Of a stretch of 64,000 nucleotides of DNA, positions 30,855 to 43,570 are shown piece by piece. The stretch's first letter is position 1. Each line of letters starts with the position of its first letter. The notes beneath the pieces were generated by a model. The model made no database searches. It was not told where the DNA came from and saw nothing but the letters and a program-made list of their open reading frames with translations. The stretch comes from Suillus spraguei (taxonomy: Eukaryota > Basidiomycota > Agaricomycetes > Boletales > Suillaceae), in contig JABCPU010000062.1 of NCBI GenBank assembly GCA_016800925.1, positions 1 to 64,000 of the forward strand. Reading direction: 5' to 3'. The position numbers and the translations under genes were made by a program.

Positions 30855-33759
30855 ATGCCGAACGAAAACAGGAAACGAGGGAAGAAGCACAAGAAAACGC
30901 AGGAACATAGTAACCAACCTTCCCGCGATATAAATCAAGCACCCCAAAATACCGAACATCGCAATCGGCCGTCATGGATAGTCCCTGCACAAGAATTGGA
31001 GGAACCCCACCCGGAGGCACCATTTGGTTATGTAGACCCTGACATCAAGGCTTATTTTAGGACTGTCGACGACCAAATTCGAACTTGGCAGCAGGAGAGA
31101 CTTTACGAGGAGGATCAAGCTGCAGACCTCGATCCGAATGAAGGTTTGGAACAACAGCCATCAGTGATACAGGAAGTGTTTAACAATACTTGCATCTAGC
31201 AAAGCGGATATTCCTAGTCGCCGCACTTAGTGAAATGTCTCAGAAAGAGAAACAACTGGCCACAGACCCGGACTGTTCTGTTGTTCTCGAGCGCATGGCC
31301 CACTCGATGGATGACTTTGTTCGAAGGGTGTTTTTGGATAGTTTGAGCGGCTCGTGAGTAGGAGCAGTTTTTGGTAGTTTGCCTATCCAAATGTCAAGTA
31401 ATTTGTAGATACGAGGCACTCATCAAACATCGTTTTGCTTCGCATGTCTGTCAAACACTGTTCACAGTAGCAGCAGACACCGTCTCGCGCGAAGTAAGTA
31501 TACCTATCACATCCATCGTTCAGTATCCGTCCTGATTGGTCGCAAGACTAAGGGCATATATCCCTCTGTCGCCGATTCTAAGGATAAGGGTGAACTGCGC
31601 ACTCTAACACGCCTCGTCCTGGACATATGTGAGGTTTGTTGCATCTTCTTAGCACCCTGCGCCGCAATAAACTGTACAACAGGAACTCACACCAGTCTTC
31701 ACGTCCCTTGTGATGGACCCTTTTGCCTCGCATGTTCTCCGTGCTCTGCTACTCTTGTTATCGCCAACAAGTTCTGCTGCAAGCCATAAAGCACAATCGA
31801 ACATGCGATCGAAAAAAAGCAGCGCATGGAAGGCCCGTCAGGGCATCATGAAGTCTGTATTCTCTGACAACAATAGCTATGATCATGCCGATTCTACTCG
31901 ATCGGTACCGAACGAATTTCACGAGGCTGCTATCGGGTTTGTGCGCGTCTTAAAGAACGAACTCAGCGACAACGAGGTCCGAGCATTGGCTGCCAATAAA
32001 GTAGCTAGCCCATTACTCCAGGTATATGGCATCCAACATTCAACCTGATGCAAACTGATCGACTTCGCAGCTTATCCTCGAGGTTGAAGCCGATCACGGT
32101 GAATCTTCATTGCCCGATTCTCTTATGGATCACGTTTTGGTTGGAATTATCACAGTTTGTCGTGAGTTTCCTGACACGCTGTCTGGGGTATCTTGATCAC
32201 TTATTGAACGGTGCCAGACAGAGACCCTGATGAACAACTGGAGGCATCTGACTACCTCGTCACGCTTCTTCGAGACCCAACTTCTTCTCATTTGCTGGAA
32301 ACGATGGTTTCCCGTTGTCCTGATCCTGCGTTTACGATTCTTTGGGCGACTTACTTCCACGGGAAGCTTGCGAGGCTGGTTACACATCCTGTAGCTAACT
32401 TCGTGGTAGCTAAAGCTGCAGAGAGGTTAAATCCCACGCAGTTGAAAGGTGCTCTTGAGGAACTTGAGAGCTCGTGGAATAAGGTCATTGGTATGTCATG
32501 ATCGCCCACTTCGCCTACTCGTTCTTTATCATCTTGCATGAATGTAGGATCAGCAAGAACTGGGGTGTTACGCGCTATGATCGATAGAGCGTGCACGCTT
32601 CGTGCTCACGAAAAAGATATCTGCCAGGTAAGGGTTAGTGATTCTTAAGGTTTGCTGAAGTAAGGCATTTCTGATAGGCTGTGTGCAATACGTTTGAGCT
32701 ATTTCATCCGAAAGATCGTAATCACCTCGTGTCGTGTATATTGGTTCTAAAGCCTCTTCGGGTGATTAATTTTTTACTTCATAATGACACCGTGCTCATT
32801 GGATATTTCAAAGGAATACATGGCAACAGGGCCTACAAAACACATCTCCGAGGATGGGCAGCAAAGCTCAAAAAATGGAAAAATGGATGATTCGAAGGAA
32901 CCAAAAATCCAGGGCGCCTTAGTTCTGCAAAGTTTACTTCGTCTCAGCGAACCGCATTGTATGATGGTTACCGAGAGGTGAGTTAGGCGTTAAGTCGAGT
33001 GATACCACTGACGTAAGCAATTACAGCATCAAGTCCCTGCCCACAGAAGATCTGATCTTATTATCTCAAAATCCGATAAGCTCTAGAGTTATAGATGTCA
33101 TCTTTGACTCAGAAACTGTACCTTTTAAAGTGAAGCGCGCTCTTGTCGTATCCTTCATTGGTCATTACCACACGCTAGTTGATGACCGAATTGGAAGTAG
33201 AGTGGGTGATAGGTGTTGGGCTTTTGCCGATCCGTATTTAAGAGTAGGCCATTCACCTCACCGTTGCACCGGATCTTACAAATCGTTTGTGCAGGAGAAA
33301 ATTGCGCGTTCTCTCGTAGCACACGAGCAATTTCTTGCAGCATCTTATTTCGGAAAATTCTTCGCTCGAAACATCAATTTATATCTTCTACAACGACGAC
33401 CAGACGAGTGGAGAGAATTGCAATCACAGAGCAAGTCAAGCTCTGGAACAACTACATCCTCTTCAACTCTTCCTTCAGCACCCTCCGCGATAGTGCAAAG
33501 GTTAAACTCTGACGATGCTGAGGTCTCTCATCCGTCCAAGACATCCAAGAAACGAAGAAACCGGCCTGAAGACGAGATCGACGCTGTTTTTAATGCAAGT
33601 TTGGGAGCGAAGGTCAAACGGACTGCCGTCAATGCGACCGGTGGCTCTGACAGGCTAGTTGTACAAAAATCGGACCAGGGTCTACAGGATGTACTGGGAG
33701 CGATACGAGCAGCTCCGAGTGACGATAGTGGCCGTGGGAAGAGGCGGAGAAAGTCTTGA
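30855..33759 (+). CDS. NOP9: Pumilio-repeat nucleolar protein NOP9
   Basis: Twelve exons (30855-31143, 31200-31353, 31409-31493, 31547-31633, 31683-32021, 32071-32161, 32218-32490, 32548-32627, 32678-32761, 32814-32977, 33027-33243, 33295-33759) in consistent phase; 775 residues. A basic N-terminus ([12 protein letters not shown]) is followed by PUF-like repeats: '[20 protein letters not shown]', '[16 protein letters not shown]', '[17 protein letters not shown]', '[18 protein letters not shown]', '[17 protein letters not shown]', '[18 protein letters not shown]'. The end is Lys/Arg-rich ([17 protein letters not shown]). Nop9 binds 20S pre-rRNA near the D-site and prevents premature Nob1 cleavage during 40S maturation. 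The intron at 31144-31199 is easily missed because the frame is open into it. Confidence 0.94.
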
Positions 33760-34118
33760 AGTTGCATGTATTCCACCGAATCACTTGTTCTTCTAGTTTA
33801 CCGCTTAGGCCTCAGGACCCTGTAACTGATTACCAAAATAAAAATAAATTGACGGCGTTTGTGTACTTATCCTCAGGACCAGGTTAGTCGTCTGCACACC
33901 GTAATAACCGGGCTCGCAAGATTAGGATCGTACGGCTTTGCCGTGGTCGTAAATGTATTGTCCCAGCCGCAGCCTATCAGGATGACGCTCAGTAATACTG
34001 CGATTTTTCATTTTTCGTTGATTCTAGCAGCGCCGCGAGCTTGCGGCAGTTCAATCGTTGTCAAATACATCGTATTGTATGTACACATGGTAGGTATACG
34101 GGACGCGTAACACTGTTG

Positions 34119-37100
34119 TCAAACTGCAAAGCGACTCATCTTCTGCATTCGTTTCACACGGTTGTTCACCTCCGTCTGCAACTCGGTGCGGAGTCCTTGT
34201 CCTCGCGTGGTCAAGTCGTTTTGGGCAGAAGCGGCTAGTACCTGGTCGATCAGGGTGTATGGGAGCCAGGTGACACTAGCGGTTTTCTGTGGTGCATGCG
34301 AGAGCGCAGTGTTGGCCTGAAGGGATGGCTTTAGGAAATCAGGGTGAGAGAAGGGGAGGAACTAACCTTGCGCACGAGGGAGAGCGAGTGCTCTAGTGCA
34401 CTCTCGATGATGTCATAGCGGAGACTCGTTCTTATAAGATATTCGTGATGGTTTTCCTGCACGTCAGTTAGCATAATTCGTAAGCTGACGAAAGGCGACA
34501 CATACTTCTAGTGAATGGGCCAACCAGGGAGGCGGGGGCGAAGACCTATCGGATGACAGAATCGTCTCAAAGGTAGTCTTACTGTACTTGTAGTCAGTCT
34601 GTGCGTTGTCGTGGCGCTCAAGCGCGACACGGAGGTACCGCCACCCACGGTCGGCAGGGCTGCCAGGCCACGAAGAGACGTTGTCAGTGAGTAGCCAATC
34701 TGATGTGTCTTCTTGGCTGTGTTCTTGTAGTGAGTGCGCAGTTCACAGGAATGAGATCGGAAGAGTCAACTCACAGTACAGTTTCCGGGTTGCGAGATAG
34801 CCGCAGACACTGGCCTGTTAATGTTGCAAATAATTCGCTCATATCAACATCGAGGCTCCGAGCAGTAGCCATGGCCATATCAAACTGGTTTGCCTGGCCT
34901 AATCGGAGTACGATCGATACCGGTGAAAGTAGGACGTCTGATGGAGTAAAGCGTTGACGTTACCATAATGAGTCAGACTACGTCTAAATTATGAACTAAC
35001 CTGCGGCAGATAGAAGTGTGGGATCTCTTCGGATCAACCACAGTCGGGCAGAAAGCAGCGTGTAGTCATACTTAATGTTGCTGAGATTGATAATTTCTGG
35101 GTCTTGTTTGTCCCCAGTAAGTGCTGAATCAGGAATATTTTTGGAAAGCCTCCGTCGCTTGTGAGACTAGTTGCAAACGTCAATATAAAAAGCGTGCAGA
35201 TAACGACAAATTATTCTGGCGACATACCTCAGCATCAATCATGGCGCTCGGTGGAACTTGTATCACAAGCCAAGCGCATTTGGTAGCCAAGAGAGAAAGA
35301 GAATTGATAGCGAGCAAGAAGGCTTCAAGCTGCTCTTCCATCAGGGTGATAACGTCACTTGACTGAGCGGTGATTTCCTGAAATTTACGTGCGCGTTGGT
35401 ACATAGTCCGCGCAGCTGCATCAAGGGTTTAAGAAGTGATGTGGATTTAAATAGCGGAAAACTTACCGTTGCGATGGTCCCCTCTGCGCGTATACCACGT
35501 GTAGAGTATTCTTGAGTAGAATGGACGTGCTCGGGGGTCCGTGTTGCGTGCTTTGAATGCCAATGCATCTTCAATCTCAGCCGAAAAGGTGGCAAAATTG
35601 AACGACATCAATTGCTCGATTGTGTTTTCCTCACACATTCGATAAACCAACTGGGAAATGCATTCCCTTTTCCTGCGGCCATTGTGAGCGAATATATAGA
35701 GTTTGAACTTAAGACATACACGCTATCGTATGGTGTGGCGATGATTGCCGAGTATGCATCTCCATAGAAGCCGAGATCTATATACCCTCGAATGAGACCG
35801 AACCACAACTCAGATGTATCAATGTCCTGGGCTGCAACAGACAGCGCAAGCCGAATAAAGGACACCTCTTGCTGAACCAAACCGTTTGACCTGAAAATCA
35901 CAGATGCATGGATATGAAAAGAGAATTCAGAATCGAAGAGCACAGCTCCAGGCAAAACGGAGGCTAGGGTTTCCGCATCTTCCAAGGAGAGCCCACTATC
36001 GTGACCTATGGGAGAACGATAAACATAGAACTGTCGATTCAAGCGACATTCTCACCAAAGCTTCCAGCAACTTTTTCTATCAACTGGGCAGCATCTTCAG
36101 CACGACCAATATTGATGTACAGGCATGCGGCAATGAATACTACGCCCGGTGTGCGCGGTAGCCATGTCAGCATTTCGCGGGCGACTTCATAGTATCCCAA
36201 AAGGCGGAGACGTTCACAAAAGAGCGCCTCGAACTGCGTCACCCGAGCAGGGGAAGTAGACTGAAGCATGCCACTCGCGTCCAAGTAACGGTGAGCTGCC
36301 CCTGGTAGTTCTGTCGTCTCACCGGACTGACCTGCGAGGCGGTGAAGTAGCGAAAAAGTCGGAACAAAGCGAGCCTGATTCCTAGACACATGCATATTGC
36401 TCATTCGAGCAATTACATCATCAGTGGTCAACAACTCGTCCGATGTCTCTTGTTCACTACCTGTGTCTGCCGCAGGTTGGCGTGCCACAGATCGCAACAT
36501 CGCCAACCCTCGGAACACGGCGAAGACTTCTTCTACCAGCGAAGGATCCCATTCCTTCAGATCATCAGCTAGGAAAAACAGCAAGGTAACCAGTGCAATG
36601 CATATATCATAGCGGGCATGTACCGTCGTCGTAATGTATGACGCAGATAAAGCAGTCGTCCAATCAGATCGAGTGCTTGGGAGCAACAGCTCCACCTCAT
36701 CCTCTTCCCGCTTTATTTCTTGTTCAAAGCCTGCGACGAGATCAAGGATTATTCGGACGGCACCATCGAGGTCTTCTATGCCTTGCAACCTTGCTATAAT
36801 ACTGGCTTCGGATGGTTCATCAAGGGAGGCCTTGAAGTTGAAGCGCTGCGCTTGGTCTTGAATAATATCCACGATAGAAAACGCAATCTCTTGATGAAGA
36901 ATATCAACGATCCTAGTCTCCAGATTTTGAAGCGCCTCGTGCCCTATCTTGTCACAAAGCGTCCAGAGTATGTCCAAGACGGCAAAATGAGGTTCCACTG
37001 GCAGGGAGTCCGAAAGGTACCGATGAACGCTCAGCGGCAGGTCTTCCTTCACATAGACACCCACGCGTTCTCGTTCAATCACGATCACTTCATCTCTGCT

Positions 37101-38722
37101 CTTCCCTCTACCCAATCCTAGAGGCCAGCGAGCGCCCCGTTCAACTTCACGACAACGTGCAACAAATCCTTCCCAGTCTCTTTTGAGCGCACTCCAATAC
37201 CGATCATGCTGCAGCGCCCCTGTCTGTGGATCCTGCATTAAAGTCACAGTACAGCCAACTACTGCGGCAATGTTTTCTGATGTTGTGGGGTAAGAGGATG
37301 TAAGTTGAGGGGGTGGATGGGGTCCGGAGACTGAGAGGCATGCATCTGTGTACTGCTCTACAGCAGTCCGCAGAGTAAGTGGAGAGAACACGCCTGGTCT
37401 TAGAATGGCCGTCATAAATTTATCAGTCAACGAACCGGGGGAGCGCAGGAGCTCATCGAGATTCGTAGGAGTCAAGTCCGTCTCTTCCCCATAGGTCGCA
37501 GTTTCCCAAATTGAATTGGAATCACCAGTTGCTGCTATATTTAACCTCGTTCTCTCCGCCATTGAGGACCCTTGACGTTCCCATAATGTGTACAGGAAGT
37601 CATCATTAATTATGAAATCTTGAAGGTGACAATGAGCGCTAGGGACAGAACATTCGACAGTCTGAACCTCGCGCATTTGATCGGAGTTAGTGGCAACGAG
37701 TTGGAAATAACCGCCAGACTGGGGATATGAAGGAGTTGGCGTAAACGCAACGGCGTATGTAGTCTCATCATCGCCCCCATTTCCAAATATCCGGAGGAGA
37801 TTGCGTGGCTCAGCTCCAAGAAGCTCAGATTTGATCCCGTTGTAAGTCCCGTATGACTCGCCAGACACCTTGCCTGACAAAGACAAAACTTTGGAGGCAA
37901 CACAGCCACCCTTTGCCGTCCAAAGTCGTAAAGTACGATCCCGTGAAAGTGTCCATATATGACCCAGCTCGGTGGGCTGTGGCCTGCTAGCAACAGAGAG
38001 AATCTCTGATCCTGCAGGGCTCGAGGATTGGAGACTAGGCAAATACGAAGTAAGTGTTCCCAAAAACGAACTTGGCGAGTAAACATGCTCCGCCCAAAGA
38101 TCTACGCAGCAAGGGGATGTCAAGGACCACCCGACGGACGTTGGAAGTACATACCATGGAAATTGTCATCTCCGATATTCTCAGCTTCTACGCGGATAAG
38201 GGAACCATTTGTCAACCCAATCACCACGCATAGTAGACCTTGTGCTTGCACTACGCCATAAAATTGTTCTGACACATTTTTTATTATATATTCTCGACTC
38301 CACTGTTTGGGTAATGGATCGTGCCACAATCGCGTGGGATTCACGGTGGGTAGAACCAAACGGAATAATGAACCGCTAGAGATTACTGCCAGGATGTGTA
38401 GCTCCTTCTCGCCCCATGCGAAGATAGCTGGAGCAGGCAGGACTGCAGAGGGAAAGACAAATCGAATGGGGGGGACATCAGTGGAAAGAGAGATGAGTTC
38501 CAATATTAGACCACCGTGAATGACGCGTAGAAGGATTGCTCCTGTATGAGGAGCATAGAATGTCGATGAATACGAAGCGTGTTCTGACGATGAATCCGTG
38601 TCGGTGTGCGGTGGGGGAAGTGGCAGGTTGCGACGTTCAGTTTGAAGGACTAGGGACACGGCATTAGAGGAAGGATAAAGCGACGAGAGTTGAGCAGCAA
38701 CTAGAATGTTACCACTGTTCAT
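34119..38722 (-). CDS. NUP160: Nuclear pore complex Y-complex subunit NUP160/NUP120
   Basis: The model starts MNSGNILVAAQLSSLYPSSN at 38722 and ends 'KRMQKMSRFAV' at 34119. The N-terminal beta-propeller is visible in 'THTGAILLRVIHGGLILELI'-type strands, 'LFRLVLPTVNPTRLWHDPLP', 'GLTNGSLIRVE' and 'LGHIWTLSRDRTLRLWT'. It is followed by a long alpha-helical region (WTLCDKIGHEALQNLETRIV and onward) typical of scaffold nucleoporins. The first intron (gtatgt...gcgtag) joins 'GDDNFH' to 'DLWAEHVY' in phase. The C-terminal exons near 34.1-35.6 kb (RYDIIESALEHSLSLVRK, ANTALSHAPQKTASVTWLPY, TLIDQVLAA) contribute the helical tail. Convergent with NOP9, 360 bp apart. Internal borders in the last 1.5 kb are approximate. 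An upstream in-frame Met exists at 38797; 38722 fits the family start better. Confidence 0.88.
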
Positions 38723-39756
38723 TCTGATGCGAGAACTGATAACAGCCAGATGATGTATACTTGAAGCAGACGAGTAACGAATAGCTCGTTCCTGCAAAAG
38801 AGAACTCAGCTACTGGAAAACAATAGACGCTGGCCGGTGGATTAACTAGTTACCTTTTTCGGCTGGCAAGCGCCTAAAACGAACTTAAAGTTGCGACGTT
38901 GATCTCGCCCCAACAGGTACCTAATCAGCCTAGTAGTGAATCGTGTGATACCGGGGCGGGTGATAACTAGCCTATTCTTCGGTTTCTTTTCCTTATGAGA
39001 TAGCACAAAGGCCCTGAGAGACACGCTAACTCATAAATATATATACTACCTCGTCATGGACCTTTATCGGTTTCAAACAGTACATATTAACCTACTTGGG
39101 TATCGATCGAGTCGAAAGTGAAATATTTTATACAAGTATTGTTGTGTGCTGTGCGGTTGCGTGCAACCACCAGCCTGATTTATTACTACCATGAGGACAT
39201 GAATAATTGATGGGTCATAATGCTCAATTATACTAATCTCTTGTTCGATGATAAGTAAATGCATTTATGGATCGATCCATTGGACATGCATTACCTACAG
39301 TATACGAAGTCACGGTGCTGGCGTAAACCTATTCCCCTATGATTCATATATTCTTCAATCTCACCTTATCAAGGCTTCCAACATAACCGCGCCGTGCCAA
39401 AACATCACAGGTGATGCTCTAGTCACGGCGGATCCCATCGCGAACACACATTGATGTGTGTGTGGAAATGCCGGGTATTAACGTTTCGTCTCAATCAGGT
39501 ATATCGTGCAGTGATGGCCTTCCTGGTGGGTAAACCCCAAAAATCTGCGCTCGTGACTGGACTCGGACGTAAGCCCAAAAATTGTTGTGCCATATAGGAA
39601 CAATGTAGATGCTCTGGACCCTGTCACGGTGCTCGCGGCCATTACAACGTTGAAAGGGAACGGATCAGAAGATTAGTAAATGAATGTAAAAAAGAACATT
39701 CCTGTAACTGCCGGGAGTAGACTGAGCCTAGATGGGTCTCCTCGTCACCAATGATC
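38723..39756. other. Intergenic, nothing recognised
   Basis: About 1 kb upstream of NUP160, A/T-rich in its middle. No exon or RNA gene found. Confidence 0.4.
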
Positions 39757-40253
39757 TCATGCGGACACCCTTAAGGAGATGGCCGGACAGCCTTCACTGA
39801 GGTGTCGTCCGAGTTGATGATCAGCTTGGAAGCGGAAGTTTTCAGAGATTTGGTGCACGGGATCTTGTACCAATAGTGCATAGGTACAGCTAGGACCAAT
39901 CTGTTTGGAAAAGGTCTGGACCGCCTGCATGATATTGAAATCATGAACCGACCGCCGCAAAAGACTTCCATCCACGTTAACTTCATACCCCTTGTTTACA
40001 CGCCGTATTGTTCGATGGCCAATTTGAGGAGCCGTCCGGTTGTATGCACATAGCGATACACCAGCAGTGGGATTGAAAAAAGGCTGTCAGATCTGATGTT
40101 GTATAAATCTGTCGGTTTATTCGCGTCGACTTCGCGACTCGCGAAAGCGAGATAAGATTTCAACCGGCCAACTTGAACTGTGAGAGTGCCGATCTCAGAA
40201 GGAGTAAAAAACGCACGCAGTGAAACACGCGCTGCTAAGGATCGACCCCAAAA
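39757..40253 (-). CDS. Unidentified gene, 3' part (two exons)
   Basis: The exon 40253-40002 is open for 84 codons with coding-like composition: 'FWGRSLAARVSLRAFFTPSE', 'VGRLKSYLAFASREVDANKP', 'YNIRSDSLFSIPLLVYRYVH', ending 'KLAIEQYG'. A GT donor at 40001 and an AG acceptor at 39925 join it in phase 0 to 39924-39757, 'AVQTFSKQIGPSCTYALLVQ', 'HQISENFRFQADHQLGRHLS', stop at 39757. The first exon starts after a good acceptor (ttgacag), so upstream exons must exist but could not be found up to about 40.7 kb. No domain recognised. The frame lacks an internal ATG start and would be missed by ATG-based ORF calling. Confidence 0.45.
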
Positions 40254-40885
40254 CTGTCAACAACGACCTCAATGCATGTACAGAAAACACATACCCTGAA
40301 GTTTATGTCAACTTTTGCAATTCTTTATGTCCTCTATACCTCAGGAAGACGGCGCGGTACAGAATAAGCTAATAAGCATCGGAACTTCCTGATTCGTCGG
40401 TGCCGCCCGTGCACCCAGTAGGGCTTTATTATGCTGCGTTGCTTCCCTCACTCACAGTGACTGATCACTATACAGAACCAATGATCACAATTCATCATTC
40501 AGGTTGAAAACGACCGAACAGCCAAGTGCAGATCGAATGGATTATTATGATTCCCCATCATCAAATTGCAAATCTACTTTGACGAAACTCATCTACTTCC
40601 CGGCGCATCCAATTTAATCCGTTAACCTGTTTCTATTGACCGTCCTCGTGCCTGCACTAAAACCGTTGCATTATGTGCGATACTTCACAGATCTCGGCGG
40701 CCCGTCCTCATGTCTCCAGGTAAGAACTTTATAAACCAAAGCTGCTCACTCCTCTTTTCCCCAAAGTGCTCGAGACTTGAAGTCTATACTAGCACTGAGA
40801 CCTGAGGTCTACAACTGTTTCGACTTTTCTTACTTTATCTTCTCTTTCAAACACCGAGCGTACTTGAATCTATCTCCATATCATC
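40254..40885. promoter_or_regulatory. Promoter region of the 40886 gene
   Basis: A TATA-like 'tttataaacc' near 40727 and a CT-rich leader up to the ATG at 40886. The distal half may hold 5' exons of the minus-strand gene. Confidence 0.4.
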
Positions 40886-41467
40886 ATGGACCAACTAGTG
40901 TCGTTTGAGGCTCTCCTCTTTCCTTCTGACGGTCGCAACCCGCATATGGTGGCTTTGATGACGAGCCCCATGTCGGTACCCGACCCACACGCTCCATATA
41001 GCACCCTACCTTCTCGGATGCCACATCCTGAAGTCTATATGGACTACATCGCCGAGGGCCTTGGTCCCCGAGCCTGGCATTATCACGTGAGCACCAATTC
41101 ACGCATCATTCCTGCTCGAAATCTGACGATGGACTCATAGCTCGTCGAGGCTCTCGACTGTATGAACAAAAAATTTCCAAATCCTTACGTCATCTTCTAT
41201 CCGACAGTCTCTCGTGACGGGATGCCCTTCCCTATCAATAAGTGTATCAGGGAGATCCAGGGACGGTCATTCAGAGAGGCAACTGCGTGGCGCGGAAATA
41301 TCATCATCGCCAAGTATCGGGAGAGCCCCTTCTCATCGATGATCAATGGATCAATCGCTGATTTTCCAATACTGAGAAACTACTTTATGACGCACAATGC
41401 ACCTCAGGTGAGAAAGCGAGTGGTTCTTTGTTGAAGACATCATACTAATCATTACCGCCAGTCTTAA
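40886..41467 (+). CDS. Small conserved fungal protein of unknown function
   Basis: Exons 40886-41086, 41141-41407 and a six-base final exon 41462-41467 (Ser codon plus stop); 157 residues. Sequence: MDQLVSFEALLFPSDGRNPH, 'GLGPRAWHYH', 'LVEALDCMNKKFPNPYVIFY', 'SRDGMPFPINKCIREIQGRS', 'WRGNIIIAKYRESPFSSMI', 'DFPILRNYFMTHNAPQS'. The pattern is familiar from other Agaricomycete genomes but no function is known to me. No signal peptide or membrane span. All introns are GT-AG, 54 nt each. Confidence 0.72.
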
Positions 41468-41627
41468 AAAACAAGCATCTAACTATATGCAGATACCAAT
41501 CAGAAGATGCTTCTGTGACACGAACAATCCACTTCGTGAAAAAACTCTATGTAGATATGCCATACGGAACACTATCTTATATACATGCCATCTAATAATA
41601 ATGGACATCGATAGCCCTGCCTATAGA

Positions 41628-42749
41628 CTACAGTTCCTCCCGGTTTGACGCCTCCGAATTACCCTTAGAATGGGACATCGCCGGGTTAGAGTTCCCAGTC
41701 GTTGGATGACCCTTTTGCTCTTTCTTTGGATCACAATGTTTAGGTATAGGACTTGTGGGATCAATCGGCGGGTGCAAGACTTTACCAACTCTATAGTATG
41801 TTTTGTGTTCGGCAAAGAACTTCTTCCAATGTTCGACGCCCTAACATGTGTATTAACAGATTAGCCCTGTGTGAACACGGCAAACGCCGTCATCACCTAC
41901 CCTGAGCTCGTTGTCGGTCAGACCTCGCAGGTCATGTGTCCGGTGAGTGGCAAAACATCCTGTACCAAATGACCTAGCTGCGTCCACTCCGACCCTGCAA
42001 ACAACTGATGAGAAAGTTGAAGTCTGGTAAGTATAATATATACCCACATATGGTGGTAAGGACCTCCCGGACCATACGTTCTCCTAGCACTCGAGACATC
42101 AAATACATCACCATCAATCTGCATGAGTGAATAAGCGCATGCACGATCACTCGGAGCTGCTGACCGTACCGCGAGATACAAGGGTTTCGTGGGGTCACGT
42201 CCATCAAATGTTGCCAAATATGTTTCTGAGAACAGGCGTCCGCTATTCTCCTAGAATATGAACAGAGTCAGGGACATTGATGAAGAACTTGATGGAACCC
42301 GACGAACTGGCCAATATGTCTTCAACCGTGCCCACTTTCCATCGTATTCCCACAGGAAGCTACCAGTGAAGAACTTCCCCGCAATGATAATAACGAGAAT
42401 CAAATACACAATGAACTTTAGCAGCCCAAGGAACCCTACTTCCTGCTCGGCAGTAGGATCCTCCTCCGCAGGACCGACTTCTTCTCCTCTGGCGAGTTTC
42501 TCCTCGCGCTCCTGATTTCTTTGAAGCCATGCTTGGTGCTCCTGTTCCTGCTTCTCTCTATATTGCTTATGGCTATAAATCATAAGTTGCTGTCTGCAAG
42601 CAGGTAACAACCACGTACGCCAAAAAGGGTTGATTGGCGGCTTTCTTGGTCACCTTTCTGGTAGGGTCTGATGGGTCCTGCACCAGGTTGTTATTATCAT
42701 CTGTGGGTGGCTTCGGAGCATCACCATCTGGGTTCCAGATCCAAGACAT
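41628..42749 (-). CDS. Cytochrome b5-like haem/steroid-binding protein (MAPR/Dap1 type)
   Basis: Exons 42749-42619, 42572-42308, 42250-42170, 42118-42048, 41994-41901 and 41841-41628. The N-terminal cytosolic part has a Gln/Glu-rich helix (KQYREKQEQEHQAWLQRNQE), then one membrane span (GLLKFIVYLILVIIIAGKFF). The MAPR domain follows: 'LATFDGRDPTKPLYLA', 'IDGDVFDVSSARRTYGPGGP' with the Tyr that ligates haem in PGRMC/Dap1 at 'GPYHHM', 'GVDAARSFGTGCF', 'HDLRGLTDNELR', 'GVEHWKK', 'FFAEHKTYYRVGKVLHPP'. Such proteins bind haem and support P450s such as Erg11. In the last exon one extra base (CC at 41820-41821, plus strand) breaks the frame between 'HWKK' and 'FFAEHK'; probably an assembly indel. Confidence 0.85.
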
Positions 42750-43570
42750 TTTCGCCAAACAACCTCGCGGATGAGAATCGATTCTGCCACTGACTCTCGC
42801 GGTTAACTCGGAAGCAATATTAATACAAGTCTAAGCTGTTTGGGCTTGTGTTCACACACCGTTTCGGTCGTCCTCGTCGATGGACTTCACAAAGTTATTT
42901 GCCTCGTTTGCAAAGCTCAAGGCCTCGGATGCGTCGAGGGCCGCCGTACAGCTTTAACTGTATTCGCATTAATTCTAAAAACAATCGTCTGTATTTAATA
43001 ATGCAAATAGTGCTGTACATTGCAAACCGAGATGAAGCCGGCCGATCGCATTGCAGCTGCTTACGGCATGCGAGACTATTAATTTTTCCAATCAATCTTT
43101 GGTGTTCCACCTCGAGTACATACATGCAACAAGTAACATATGGCTCCTTGATATACGACAGGGAGTCATGAAATTAAGTGCTACCTACATAACAAGGCAG
43201 TAGGTAAGTGTAGGGTATTAAGTAGACTGTACACCGCGAAGGGACTGGATGTAGAGAAGATACCGTCATAATGCGATGAGATGGTAAGGCTCGACAGGAT
43301 TGGGGAATATTGTTAAAGCATGACAAGCCGGCCCAGAATACTATACTGGATGATGCCAAAGAGATGAAAACAATTATGGCGATAAAGAAAGTATGAACGA
43401 CAACCCCCCGGGTTTGGAATCAAATGCGATAAAAAGAAACAACATGAAGAGCATACGGTGGTGAGCCGGGATGATGAATATACGATGTCGTGCAAGGGCT
43501 TCTGCAAGCACGCCACAATTAGAGTAGCAATGAATAAGTCCATGGAAAGCGAAATGGAGAGAACATCCGC
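42750..43570. other. Intergenic, nothing recognised
   Basis: Spacer upstream of the MAPR gene and downstream of the RGS gene. No exon, repeat or RNA gene seen. Confidence 0.4.
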
